The notes: generated by a model not told the origin, from the sequence alone. Positions 26,960-35,838 are shown, counted from the stretch's first letter. The stretch: 64,000 bases of DNA from Microcoleus sp. AS-A8 (GCA_039962225.1 JAMPKV010000003.1:310001-374000); one strand, 5' to 3'. Numbers and translations: made by a program.

Positions 26960-27007
26960 GTCAAAAAAACTCAGGACTCAGCTTATTTTGTAAAATGCCA
27001 GTGGTTC

Positions 27008-27040
27008 AGATCCCCGACTTCTCTAAGAAATCGGGGATCT
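27008..27040. repeat. AGATCCCCGA palindromic repeat
   Basis: AGATCCCCGA (27008-27017) and TCGGGGATCT (27031-27040) form a perfect 10-bp stem around a 13-base loop. I recall this hairpin type as a frequent intergenic repeat in filamentous cyanobacteria. It lies where a cheW gene would be expected and could also act as a transcript-end hairpin. The rest of 26960-27335 contains no gene. Confidence 0.6.
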
Positions 27041-27335
27041 ATGCTTTAAAGGGCAAGGGATAATACCCATCCTTTTGGATAACCCCCTGATTCCCCAAAG
27101 GAGGATGAAACAGGGAAAGAGATTGTTTAGTCTCCACAAGGCTCAAAGTAATTGCTAATGCATTTTGGCAGAACTTGCTGTTAGTCAATAAAACAGGTGA
27201 GAATTTACCATCCCTACAAGTAGCCTAAGTGTTCATTAGGCACATTCTTACTTGGCAGAAACGAAAGAATTGAGTTTTCTCAAAAAATCTAGTTAGAGCA
27301 TTAATTTCTATGCGTTACTCTCAAAAAAATAAATT

Positions 27336-27893
27336 ATGACAGGAATAGAATTGCCATCTGTAGCGTCAACAACTTCACCGAAGATTTCTTACTCCAAAAA
27401 ACGGAAATCCTTGTCCCTTGAATGGTTTTATAATTTACCCGTTAAGGGCAAGCAACTCACTGGTTTGTTTACCTTCGAGGTGATCTCAATCGTCGGACTG
27501 GTGGGTGTAGGGGCTGTATTGATTGTGGCAGCTCCGAATCAGGTGGTGACGGGTCGAGCCGTTGCAGGCACACAAAGCTACACGATCGCCGCTAAAGCCT
27601 TGAGCGATGTCAACGGCAATCCCGTGGCGGTGTTGGTGAGGGGAACAGAAGAAACGGCCTTAAATAAACTCCTCGGCGATAGCCTACTGCTCCAGCTAGC
27701 CGTGTCTGCCCTGACATTAGTGGTGGATGTGGGGTTAGCCGTGTTACTGGGACGAACGATTGCCCAACCGCTCAAGCAGCTACAGCAAACGACCCAAAGA
27801 TTTGCCAGGGGCGATCGCCAAGTGGGTGCGAAGGCTTTGACGAACGATCTCCAACATCTTCAGGTCAAGGCCCATATTATGGCAAAGTGGTGA
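27336..27893 (+). pseudogene. Collapsed PilJ-type chemoreceptor (methyl-accepting) remnant
   Basis: 185 residues that join distant pieces of a PilJ-like receptor. The N-terminus is the normal cytoplasmic start and first membrane helix (LEWFYNLPVKGKQLTGLFTFEVISIVGLVGVGAVLIV). It then jumps directly to the end of the periplasmic sensor (QSYTIAAKALSDVNGNPVAVLVRGTEETALN), the second membrane helix and the HAMP start (RTIAQPLKQLQQTTQRFARGDRQ). It stops after a few more residues, so most of the sensor domain and the whole methyl-accepting signalling domain are lost. The reading frame survives the internal deletion, so a short membrane protein could still be made, but it cannot signal as a receptor. 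Confidence 0.75.
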
Positions 27894-27947
27894 ATCTGGT
27901 TCAGGAGATTTCCCTGAAAACTAGAAACTGTAAATAGACGCAGATGA

Positions 27948-29054
27948 TTGAAGATTACGATAGCCCTAGGAGGGAATCTCTTGCTTAAGTCCACTCCATT
28001 GCTTCAAAATACCTCAGCTACTAGTCTGGTCAAGATTTGGGCACAACGCTATGTCCCCGACTTATCAATTTTCTCTTCAAATCAAGGTCAATTCAATATC
28101 TCTGAGGTGATGCAAGCGGCATCGTTAGAGGGGCGAACTCAAACCGTTGCTAAGCTTCAGCGTCTACTGCAAACCAGTTGCGAATTAGCGAGTATCAAAA
28201 CGAATATCCTGTTTTCTTACATTCCCAATGTCGTAAATCTATCGGAGGCTGGAAACATCGCCCGCTCAGCCGTGCGAGTTTATGAGAAGGTACTGGACAT
28301 TTACCAGCAGCAGTCATCTCTCATCGCGGCACAGGATGCCCAACCCCAGACGGGGGAAGCTCTACCCCAATGGGTGAGGCAAGCGATACAGCTACCCGAT
28401 ATTCAACAGTTGGCTCTAGAACTTGAACCTGAATTACTTCAACTTCAGGAACAACATCTATTAACACAGGATGGGCGCAGTCGTGGCTTTCTTTCCACGC
28501 ACTTTCACTTGAGTACCAAGCAAATTCTCAATCGACTCACACTACCAGAGCAAGCCTTGCTTAGCCCTTACTTCAAGTTCATCGAAGAGCAAGTCTGCAT
28601 CCCCTGGCAGCGAGTGTGCGCTGCGGCGGCACAGCATCCACCGGATTCCCCGACTCTGGCACTCGTGGAGCAACTATTACCCCAGACGGAAGAAATCGCG
28701 TTAACCGTCTACCACCGAGCTGTGGAATTGTATCCCCATTATCGAAGCTATCGGGGAAGCCTGAGCGAATCTGGGGTTGCCGCCTCTACCCTCCGAGACT
28801 TGAATATGTTCCAAGGCTATCTGTGGCTGTGTGTACTGGAAAAAAGTCTGGATGCAGTGGAACAGGAATTGCTGCCTTTGTGCCAGATGGTTTTTCCCTG
28901 TGTGGAGGTCAAAGGAGAATGTGTTGAATCGATATTAGAGTTATTATTTGAGACAATTTTAACCCGTGTGGATTCCGAACACAAATTTTCGGTAAAGTCC
29001 TATAGTTTGGCGATACAGCAGAGCTTCACTAATTTTGACGCCAAGGTGAAATAA
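27948..29054 (+). CDS. Conserved-type hypothetical protein
   Basis: I do not recognise this 368-residue protein. It is mostly alpha-helical and soluble, with Leu/Gln-rich helices (LALELEPELLQLQEQHLL), a central block STHFHLSTKQILNRLTLPEQALLSPYFKFIEEQVCIPW, and an aromatic segment (NMFQGYLWLCVLEKSLDAVEQELLPLCQ). The frame has no early ATG: TTG at 27948 or 27981 are candidates, and translation might begin at ATG near 28110. Base composition and the length of the frame argue that it is real. It follows the receptor remnant on the same strand by about 50 bp. Confidence 0.6.
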   Translation: MKITIALGGNLLLKSTPLLQNTSATSLVKIWAQRYVPDLSIFSSNQGQFNISEVMQAASLEGRTQTVAKLQRLLQTSCELASIKTNILFSYIPNVVNLSEAGNIARSAVRVYEKVLDIYQQQSSLIAAQDAQPQTGEALPQWVRQAIQLPDIQQLALELEPELLQLQEQHLLTQDGRSRGFLSTHFHLSTKQILNRLTLPEQALLSPYFKFIEEQVCIPWQRVCAAAAQHPPDSPTLALVEQLLPQTEEIALTVYHRAVELYPHYRSYRGSLSESGVAASTLRDLNMFQGYLWLCVLEKSLDAVEQELLPLCQMVFPCVEVKGECVESILELLFETILTRVDSEHKFSVKSYSLAIQQSFTNFDAKVK

Positions 29055-29079
29055 GCTAATGGGCATTTAAATTACATTT

Positions 29080-31443
29080 TTATGGGTGGACTCGTTGTAA
29101 GGATGCCCTCGTTGGGTCGAGAATTTTCTGACCAATACCAGGAAACTTAACAGCAATGCTGATTTTATTTCCTGAACCAAAAACATGGGTGACTTCGCCT
29201 GTGCCAAAGGTGTCGTGAATCAGTAACTCGCCAACTTTCCAATCGTGGGACTGTTGTGTTGAGCGTTTGGATGTTTGCCGATTAGTTTGGGTTGAAGATT
29301 GCAGGTTGTTTTCTGAATATTCAACCTTCGACCTTTTAACTTTCACTAAAGTGCTGCTGACGAGTTCTTTGGGTAATTCCTCAAGAAACTGCGATCGCAC
29401 AGCGGGTTCTCGATTCCCATACAAGCGTCTCTCACGCGCATGGGAGAGAAATAACTGTTCTTGGGCGCGGGTAATTCCCACATAACAAAGGCGGCGTTCT
29501 TCTTCCAAAGAAGCCGGGTCATCCATTGAGCGATAATTGGGGAATAGACCCTGTTCTAACCCTACCAAAAAGACAACTGGAAACTCTAACCCTTTAGCCG
29601 AGTGGAGAGTCATTAAAGAGACAGATTTTTGCCCATCTTTTAAATCATCCAAGTCAGAAGCAAGAGAAGCATTCGCCAAAAATCCTTCTAAACTGGTATC
29701 TTCGTTTTCTTCCTGAAATTGGAGAACCGCGTTATAAAGTTCAGAGACGTTTTCCAGTCGATTCTCGGCTTCATCAGTTGCCTGTTTTTTCAAGTCCTCA
29801 ATATAACCCGACTCTTCCATAATTCCCTTGACAATTTCAGCCGCAGAAAGATTCTCAACTTGCTCCTGCCACCGCTGTATGATTTCGGCAAAGCTGTTGA
29901 CGCCCTTCGCTGAGCGTCCGGCTAAAGTATTCACTGAAGTTTGGTCACTGAGAATTTCCCACAACGATATATTTAATTCTTGAGCCGCTCCCATGAGCCG
30001 GTCAATTGTCGCTTGACCGATGCCACGTCGAGGGGTGTTAATAATACGGAGGAGACTGACGGTATCATCGGGGTTGGCGATCGCTCTTAAATAAGCCAGA
30101 GAATCTTTAATTTCTTTGCGATCATAAAACTTCAGCCCACCCACAATAATGTAAGGAACTTTACCCCGGAGAGCATCTTCAAACGGTCGAGATTGGGCAT
30201 TCGTGCGGTAAAGAATGGCAAAATTCCCCCAGTTGAGTTCTGGGTACTGTTGCTCCATTCGTCGGATTTGATTGACTACAAACTGTGCTTCTTCTACTTC
30301 ATCATCTGCTTTATGAACATAAATTTGTTCCCCTAATCCGCGTGTGGGTCTTAGTACTTTATCGATACGCTGGGTATTATTTTCAATCAGGTAATTAGCG
30401 GCTTGGAGAATGTTTTCCCTAGAACGATAATTTTCCTCTAATTTCACCATCGTGCGGGTATCTTCATCGGGCAATCCATCTCCGAAATCTTGCTGAAATT
30501 CCAATAATATGGTAAAGTCAGCCATTCTAAAGGAATAGATGGATTGGTCGGCGTCACCCACTACAAAGATTGATCTATCTTGCCAATTCCATGCACTTTT
30601 CTGTGTCTCTCCGTTTGTGCTTAACAGGCGAATCAAGTCATACTGAATCCGGTTCGTGTCCTGGTATTCATCCACCAAAATATGACGGAATTGCTGATGC
30701 CAATAGCCCAAGACGGTTTCATTTTGCTGAAATAGTTTAACGGGAACTAAAATTAAGTCATCAAAATCGAGGCCGTTGTTGCTAGCGAGTTGATTTTGGT
30801 AATGGCGGTAGACTTCGGCAATCACTCGTCCCTTATAGCCAGATTGTTCTTTCTCCAAATCCAGGGGAGATAAGCCCTGATTTTTGGCATTACTGATGGC
30901 GTAGCGGACTTTGCGGGGGTCAAATTTTTTGTCATCCAGGTTTAATTGTTTGGTGACAATGTTTTTCACAAGACTTTGGGCATCGGATTCATCAAAGATG
31001 GAAAAGTTACGGTTCCACTGATGTTTTTGTTCGTCTTGATATTTATTGATATCGAGGCGGAGAATCCGAGCAAATAGACTGTGGAATGTACCAATCCACA
31101 ACGGTTTAATATATTTTTTGTAAACGCGCGATCGCAACTGAGTTTGTTCTTCTTCGGGCAGTAATTCCAGACGTTGCCCATGTTTGCGTTGCGCCATCTG
31201 CTGGGCAAAGATGGTTTCAATCCGGGTTTTCATCTCCCGTGCCGCTTTATTGGTGAAGGTTACCGCCAGGATGTTTTCCGGATCGACTTTGTGGGTGAGA
31301 ATCAGATTGGCGATGCGATAGGTTAATGCCCTTGTCTTGCCAGAACCCGCGCCAGCAACCACCAGCAAGGGGCCGCAGAAATGTTCGACGGCGAGACGTT
31401 GGGAGGGGTTGAGGTGGCTGAGGAAGTCAGTGGTTGCAGTCAT
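29080..31443 (-). CDS. pcrA: ATP-dependent DNA helicase PcrA/UvrD
   Basis: 787-residue superfamily 1A helicase for repair and recombination control. Motifs in order: Q-motif LNPSQRLAVEH, Walker A VVAGAGSGKTRALTYR (about residues 27-42), Ia VTFTNKAAREMKTRI, Walker B LVDEYQDTNRIQYDLI, III VVGDADQSIYSFRMAD, IV LEENYRSRENIL, V SLMTLHSAKGLEFPVVFLVG, VI RRLCYVGITRAQEQLFLSHA. The C-terminus ends with the RNA-polymerase-binding-type Tudor-like fold (VGELLIHDTFGTGEVTHVFGSG). Full length, with a good start (MTATTDFLSHLNPSQ). Solitary and convergent with the hypothetical gene upstream. Confidence 0.95.
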   Translation of the reverse strand: MTATTDFLSHLNPSQRLAVEHFCGPLLVVAGAGSGKTRALTYRIANLILTHKVDPENILAVTFTNKAAREMKTRIETIFAQQMAQRKHGQRLELLPEEEQTQLRSRVYKKYIKPLWIGTFHSLFARILRLDINKYQDEQKHQWNRNFSIFDESDAQSLVKNIVTKQLNLDDKKFDPRKVRYAISNAKNQGLSPLDLEKEQSGYKGRVIAEVYRHYQNQLASNNGLDFDDLILVPVKLFQQNETVLGYWHQQFRHILVDEYQDTNRIQYDLIRLLSTNGETQKSAWNWQDRSIFVVGDADQSIYSFRMADFTILLEFQQDFGDGLPDEDTRTMVKLEENYRSRENILQAANYLIENNTQRIDKVLRPTRGLGEQIYVHKADDEVEEAQFVVNQIRRMEQQYPELNWGNFAILYRTNAQSRPFEDALRGKVPYIIVGGLKFYDRKEIKDSLAYLRAIANPDDTVSLLRIINTPRRGIGQATIDRLMGAAQELNISLWEILSDQTSVNTLAGRSAKGVNSFAEIIQRWQEQVENLSAAEIVKGIMEESGYIEDLKKQATDEAENRLENVSELYNAVLQFQEENEDTSLEGFLANASLASDLDDLKDGQKSVSLMTLHSAKGLEFPVVFLVGLEQGLFPNYRSMDDPASLEEERRLCYVGITRAQEQLFLSHARERRLYGNREPAVRSQFLEELPKELVSSTLVKVKRSKVEYSENNLQSSTQTNRQTSKRSTQQSHDWKVGELLIHDTFGTGEVTHVFGSGNKISIAVKFPGIGQKILDPTRASLQRVHP

Positions 31444-31629
31444 GGCTGGATTGAGCGACAGGCGTTGGTTTTAGCAAGGAAGTCTATTCTAGTCAAGGGT
31501 ATCGTATCTTTGCAGAAGACTGTAGGGGTGAGATGCGATGTCTCCCTAAATGGATTCATCTTGCTACGGGAAGGAGAAACTTGTAATTATAATCAGCACT
31601 AAGACAGACGGCAGGACTCTGAGGTTAGG

Positions 31630-32214
31630 ATGACAGACCAACAGACAATTCAATTCACATTTGCTGTTAACGACCCAGAACTAGAGGATGCAGAACGGCA
31701 AGAGATAGCGCGAAAGCTGCTGCGGGAACTGCGTCAACTGGATGAAGTGGAAAACGTTGACTTTGCCAAAGACTCGCAGCTAGAAGCGGGAGCTAAGTCA
31801 GCTCTAGCAACTATAGTAGGAGTCCTGACGGCTGAGGTTAGTATAGAAAATATTCAGAAAGTTTTGGGGTTTATTGGCGATCGCATTCCGAATAAACCCG
31901 TTGTGATTAAAGTAAAAGTGGGTGAACAGGAAGTCGAGATTGAAGCGAAAAGCCGTAAGGAGTTAGAAGACGCCGAGCGAGTTGTTCGCCAACTTTTGGC
32001 ACACGGGAGTTGGGGGGCGAAGGACGAGCAATTCTCACCTCTTCAACTGCCTTGCAAAAATCTTTTGAGCATGAAGGGTCGGGAATTTATACTCGCTTTC
32101 TGGTTGAGGGATTGGAGACGGGAGCAGCAGACACAGATGGAACGGGTACAATTTCCATCTTGGAGTTGCACGACTATGCCAAGGAGAAAGTTCAGGCAGC
32201 TAAACCAGCAATGA
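31630..32214 (+). CDS. EACC1-like small protein with aberrant tail (deletion fusion)
   Basis: Residues 1-125 or so form the same small alpha/beta domain as the protein at 53288-53719: a strand-rich start (IQFTFAVNDPELEDAERQEIARKLLRELRQLDEVENVDF), a helix (ATIVGVLTAEVSIENIQKVLGFIGDRIPNKP) and the hairpin VVIKVKVGEQEVEIEAKSRKELEDAERVVRQLLAHG. This matches my recollection of EACC1 (effector-associated constant component 1), a partner of caspase- and trypsin-type effectors in bacterial conflict systems. The natural stop is lost: from about 32005 the frame runs into caspase DNA read out of frame, giving a nonsense tail of about 70 residues. Confidence 0.65.
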   Translation: MTDQQTIQFTFAVNDPELEDAERQEIARKLLRELRQLDEVENVDFAKDSQLEAGAKSALATIVGVLTAEVSIENIQKVLGFIGDRIPNKPVVIKVKVGEQEVEIEAKSRKELEDAERVVRQLLAHGSWGAKDEQFSPLQLPCKNLLSMKGREFILAFWLRDWRREQQTQMERVQFPSWSCTTMPRRKFRQLNQQ

Positions 32215-32516
32215 AGCCAGAAATTTACTCCCACCAAGAAGGATTCAATATTATCCTGACTCGTTCGCCCGTAAATGACCCTGAATTGGAGTATCGTCGA
32301 GAGGTTGAGAAATGGGTTAAGAGTCGTCGCGGTGAAATTTCTCGTATTGGTCGTAGAGCTTTAAACAAGCTAGCAACAAGGTTACAGTTATCGCCGGGAG
32401 CCACCAAAAGTATTGAGGCGGAAGTTCTAGCACCCTACAAAGAACACAAGGCAAATCTGAAGGAATACGAAGAGGTGTGGTGGTGTGTGTCTCTTGTCTC
32501 GCGTCGAGACTTGTAA
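32010..32516 (+). pseudogene. Caspase (peptidase C14) remnant lacking the catalytic half
   Basis: The frame begins at LGGEGRAILTSSTALQKSFEHEGSGIYTRFLVEGLETGAADTDG and continues through KPAMKPEIYSHQEGFNIIL and SRIGRRALNKLATRLQLSPG. It is collinear with residues about 152-330 of the caspase-GUN4 protein at 51631-53277. The N-terminal half with the His and Cys residues is missing, and homology ends again at about 32475. The left junction is inside the EACC1-like gene, at a shared AGTTGGG/GGGGCGAAGG stretch. A single deletion removed the end of the first gene and the start of the second. Confidence 0.8.
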
Positions 32517-32710
32517 AGTGTAGCATTTAAGGGTTTCCGGTTTTTATCAAGATTTGCTACTAAGGCAAATTCCAGGAAGCCACGCCATTTCTAGCTTTTC
32601 GATACCTGGCACTTCTTGCACTACTCCAAACTTTAGCCGCTAGCCCGCCCTGAAATAAATTTCGGCGTCACAGCTAAAGTCAGCTTTAGCTGACTGAATC
32701 GAGGTTTTAT

Positions 32711-32909
32711 CCCGTTAAAACTGACATCTTGCACCAATTGCAACAACCGCCAGTGGTTTTAACCACTGTCTCATAGCTAAAGTCGTCTAAAGACGACTAG
32801 ATAAGAGTTTCAGTCCATTTCAATGGACTTGAGCTATAAGCCAAGAAATTAATTTCTTGGCGGGTTATGTGGCTTATTGAGAATGGTGCAAGATGTCAGT
32901 TAAAACGGG
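32711..32909. repeat. 199-bp element bounded by 26-bp inverted repeats with four internal perfect hairpins
   Basis: The ends 32711-32736 (core CTGACATCTTGCACCA) and 32884-32909 (TGGTGCAAGATGTCAG) are inverted repeats with two mismatches. Between them lie CAGTGGTT/AACCACTG (32751-32768), AGTCGTCT/AGACGACT (32781-32798), AGTCCATT/AATGGACT (32812-32829) and GCCAAGAAATT/AATTTCTTGGC (32840-32861, no loop). A further hairpin, CAGCTAAAG/CTTTAGCTG, is just outside at 32671-32692. It occupies the 32517-33110 gap, which has no gene. Confidence 0.8.
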
Positions 32910-33110
32910 TTTGAGCTTTCAGCCGGAACTTTAGTTCACGGCGAGGTGTAAGCTGCGACATGGACGTATCGCAGGGTACTGAATCTCTCTTTGCGATCGC
33001 CTAAAATCAACGGGCGCGATCGCACCTTGAAATAAACAGCAACAGCATCAAATTCCAAGCATCCAGTACTATGGAAACATCCGCAATGGCGACACAACAG
33101 GTGAAAAGCC

Positions 33111-33878
33111 ATGTCCGAAACCACCCTAGCAGCACCCGATATCCAACTCCCCCCCACACAGGCAGAGCTGCCCTATGATGATGGTATTCCGATGGAAAGT
33201 GCACGGCATAAAGCCCAAATGGACTTGCTGATTGATGCCTTAATTCCTTGGTTGGAACAACGGGAAGATGGGTATGTTGGCGGCAATATGTTTGTCTATT
33301 ACAGTCTGGCACAGGTACGAAACAAAGACTTTAAAGGACCCGACTTTTTTGCTGTGCTAGGAGTGCCCAAAGGTGAACGAAAAAGTTGGGTCGTTTGGGA
33401 AGAAGGAAAAGCACCAGATGTGGTAATTGAGTTGCTTTCTGAGAGTACTGCCGCCGCCGATAAAAACAACAAAAAGCTGATTTATCAAAATCAAATGCGC
33501 GTACCAGACTATTTCTGGTATGACCCCTTTAACCCAGATGATTGGGCCGGTTTCTCAATTCAACAAGGCCGTTATCAACCCATCACACCCAATGCTCAAA
33601 ATCAGTTAGTGAGTCAATCGTTAGGACTAGCATTGCAGCGTTGGCCGGGAAATTACAAAAGCATTGATGCGACTTGGCTACGCTGGGCAACTTGGGAAGG
33701 AGAATTGCTGCCAACACCTGAAGAAAAGGAACGACAACGAGCAGACAAGGCAGAAGGGCAATTGCTACAAACGGCACTCAACTTACTTGATGCTGGGATG
33801 ACAATAGAACAGGTAGCTCAATTAACAGGTTTGAATTTATCTGAAATAGAACAATTGATAACCCGTTCTGAGACGTGA
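33111..33878 (+). CDS. Uma2-family (DUF820) putative nuclease
   Basis: 255 residues. The family has a PD-(D/E)XK-like fold and is hugely expanded in cyanobacteria; its role is unsettled. Visible: the acidic active-site block GPDFFAVLGV, then APDVVIELLSEST, and NKKLIYQNQMRVPDYFWYDP. The C-terminal 60 residues are a charged coil ending in a helix-turn-helix-like LLDAGMTIEQVAQLTGLNLSEIEQL that is common in the longer members. AGGTGAA lies eight bases before the ATG. Confidence 0.85.
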   Translation: MSETTLAAPDIQLPPTQAELPYDDGIPMESARHKAQMDLLIDALIPWLEQREDGYVGGNMFVYYSLAQVRNKDFKGPDFFAVLGVPKGERKSWVVWEEGKAPDVVIELLSESTAAADKNNKKLIYQNQMRVPDYFWYDPFNPDDWAGFSIQQGRYQPITPNAQNQLVSQSLGLALQRWPGNYKSIDATWLRWATWEGELLPTPEEKERQRADKAEGQLLQTALNLLDAGMTIEQVAQLTGLNLSEIEQLITRSET

Positions 33879-33882
33879 TGCA

Positions 33883-34047
33883 TCAAATAAAAGGCGACTG
33901 GTTAGATATACCGGGAGCATGTTGAAATGCATCGTTAGCTTCGTCTAGATTTCGTTGAATTGTTTCTTGAGCAAAAGGTAAGGAATTCAACGCCTGACGA
34001 TACTTCTCTTTAAATTCGCGTTTGGACGATTTTCTGGCTAGACGCCG
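33883..34047 (-). pseudogene. C-terminal fragment of an unidentified gene
   Basis: Minus-strand frame of 54 codons plus TGA with protein-like composition (SKREFKEKYRQALNSLPFAQ, ETIQRNLDEANDAFQHAPG). It is closed upstream by a TAG and has no start codon. I read it as the tail of a lost gene; no family is assigned. It lies convergent to the Uma2 gene, which ends 4 bp before it. Confidence 0.35.
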
Positions 34048-34141
34048 CTAACCCCACTTGAATTAAAAATTAAACTTATCAGTGGGGCTTGCGCGTTGTC
34101 ATTCGTGGTGAACTCTGATGTTCTAAAAAGTAGTAACGATG

Positions 34142-34453
34142 TCAGAACATGCGAAATTGTTCAACTTTTTGGGTGTATTCGATGGGCATAACGGTTACAA
34201 CATTTTCATCAGGATTGGGAATGATGTAGTACTCAATCACTTGACCCCCGTAAACTTTCTCGGCGGCTTCAATTCCCGCCGCAATAGCAACATTGACTTC
34301 AGAAATCTTCCCTCGAATAGTGACTATAAAGTTACCCCTTTCCGCTATGCCGTAATAAACCAATGTGACGGCACCAGCTTTGACCATCGCATCTGCTGCC
34401 GCTAACACAGCAGGAAAACCTAACGTTTCAATCGTTCCAACGGCTGCTGGCAT
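34142..34453 (-). CDS. ccmK3: Carboxysome shell protein of the CcmK3 type (BMC domain)
   Basis: About 103 residues, one BMC domain. PAAVGTIETLGFPAVLAAADAMVKAGAVTLVYYGIAERGNFIVTIRG is a near match to CcmK3 of Synechocystis (the LVYYxxAERGNF segment separates it from CcmK1/2, which carry a Gly-Ser-Gly pore loop and VGYEKIGSG). The tail PNPDENVVTVMPIEYTQKVEQFR is typical. The start is ATG 34453, preceded by CAGGAG eight bases away. BMC hexamers tile the carboxysome facets; CcmK3 forms mixed hexamers with CcmK4. ccmK4, normally the neighbour, is not beside it here. Confidence 0.82.
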   Translation of the reverse strand: MPAAVGTIETLGFPAVLAAADAMVKAGAVTLVYYGIAERGNFIVTIRGKISEVNVAIAAGIEAAEKVYGGQVIEYYIIPNPDENVVTVMPIEYTQKVEQFRMF

Positions 34454-34540
34454 GAAATCAGCTCCTGAGTCAACTTTAATAGGTGAAATCAATTGTACGA
34501 GACTTCACTCTAATTTTGATAAAAATACTATTTGCAACAA

Positions 34541-34563
34541 CAAAACCCGGCATTTTTACCGGG
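34541..34563 (-). terminator. Rho-independent terminator of the M48 protease gene
   Basis: On the minus strand, CCCGG-TAAAAATG-CCGGG is followed by TTTTG. It lies about 40 bp past the stop of the M48 protease gene, before the ccmK3 gene on the same strand, so it should separate the two transcripts. Confidence 0.6.
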
Positions 34564-34601
34564 ATGAGAAACATTGGAGAATTCGAGAGATTTCTGAAGG
34601 A

Positions 34602-35483
34602 TTAAGCGGGGACTGGAGCGCCTTGCTTTTGATTCGCCAATTCCAAAAGCCGACGAATCCGCTCTTCCGTAGGAGGATGAGTCCGGAACAGAGCCAGCAG
34701 ACCTTTGGTGGAGAGCGGATTGACAATCAGTAGCGCGGACATCGCTGGGTTGCCGTTCATCGGGATTTGGCGACCCATAGCTTCGAGCTTCTCCAGCGCT
34801 GTGGCGAGTGCTCTGGGATTTCCTGTGATTTCCGCCGAACCCAAGTCAGCCGAATATTCGCGAGTCCGGGAAATGGCAAACTGAAGCAGCGCCGCCGCAA
34901 TCGGAGCTAAAACAATCAAAAACAACACACCCAGAGGATTGCCACCTTGACGATTATCGCGAGTTACGGGGCCATACAACGCTCCAAATGTGAGCACCCG
35001 TCCCAAGAAAGTAATGGCTCCAGCGATAGTCCCGGCAACGGCTTGGGTCAGGGTATCGTGGTTACGGATGTGGGTGAGTTCATGAGCCAAGACGCCCTCA
35101 AGTTCTTCCCGTGAAAGCAAATCCAGAATGCCTTGAGTTACGGCTACTGTTGCATGTTCTGGGTCTCGACCGGTGGCAAAAGCATTCGGCGATTGTGTCG
35201 GTACGATGAATAATTTAGGCATGGGAATGCCTGCGCGATCGCTTAAAGAAGTGACGGTATCATAAAGTTCTGGCGACTCATGACGAGCAATAGGCTGTGC
35301 GTTATACGTCGCTAAAGCGGCTCGATCCGAGTAGTACCACGAACCGAAACTGGTTAGGGCTGCAAACACTAGACCCATGTACAGACCCTGTTCATTCCCG
35401 ACTAGATAGTAGCCCCCTAAAACGAGCAGACCACTCAGCAGTCCTAGCAGCGCTGCTGTTTTAATTTCATTGATGCCAAGCAT
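34602..35483 (-). CDS. HtpX-like M48-family zinc metalloprotease
   Basis: 293 residues. Two N-terminal membrane helices (LLGLLSGLLVLGGYYLVG and GLYMGLVFAALTSFGSWYY), the conserved PMPKLFIVPTQSPNAFATGR segment, the zinc site HELTHIRNHD near residue 134 with the catalytic Glu, further helices, and the third ligand in SRTREYSADLGSAEITGNP. The ending FRTHPPTEERIRRL is diagnostic. HtpX-type proteases degrade misfolded inner-membrane proteins with the active site in the cytoplasm. A small membrane-protein gene lies upstream on the same strand. Confidence 0.93.
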   Translation of the reverse strand: MLGINEIKTAALLGLLSGLLVLGGYYLVGNEQGLYMGLVFAALTSFGSWYYSDRAALATYNAQPIARHESPELYDTVTSLSDRAGIPMPKLFIVPTQSPNAFATGRDPEHATVAVTQGILDLLSREELEGVLAHELTHIRNHDTLTQAVAGTIAGAITFLGRVLTFGALYGPVTRDNRQGGNPLGVLFLIVLAPIAAALLQFAISRTREYSADLGSAEITGNPRALATALEKLEAMGRQIPMNGNPAMSALLIVNPLSTKGLLALFRTHPPTEERIRRLLELANQKQGAPVPA

Positions 35484-35631
35484 GATTTTGAGAGTGATTG
35501 TTAAAAATGTTTGCGATTTCTCTCAACATCTCAAATCTTGAAGAAATTTTGTCTCTATCCCTCGAAATAAATCCAGCTATTCCAATGGGTAGGTCAATTT
35601 TTGATGGAAGGTTCAAACATCCTCAAAATGA

Positions 35632-35838
35632 TTACTCGCCCCCTGAGGAATCGAATCCAGCTTGGTCATTCTTTTGTGCGACATCATCTGGAAAAAAAGC
35701 TTGTATTAATGACCCAACCATCCAATAAACTCCGAATGCCAATAAGATGAGCATCAAAGGCGCAAAACCGGCAAAAGGAGCAAATAGCAGCATCAGCAAT
35801 AAGCCGAATATTACAATTTTTCCGAGTCGATTATTCAT
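35632..35838 (-). CDS. Small membrane protein, hypothetical
   Basis: 68 residues: an amphipathic start, two close hydrophobic helices (IVIFGLLLMLLFAPFAGFAPLMLILLAFG; WMVGSLIQAFF), and a polar acidic tail. AGGAAAA precedes the ATG by about nine bases. No family is recognised. It lies 150 bp upstream of the M48 protease on the same strand. Confidence 0.55.
   Translation of the reverse strand: MNNRLGKIVIFGLLLMLLFAPFAGFAPLMLILLAFGVYWMVGSLIQAFFPDDVAQKNDQAGFDSSGGE

Noticed and set aside
32711-32909. CRISPR array or tRNA cluster in the hairpin-rich element
   Set aside because: The hairpins differ from each other, there is no repeat-spacer period, and none folds as a tRNA.
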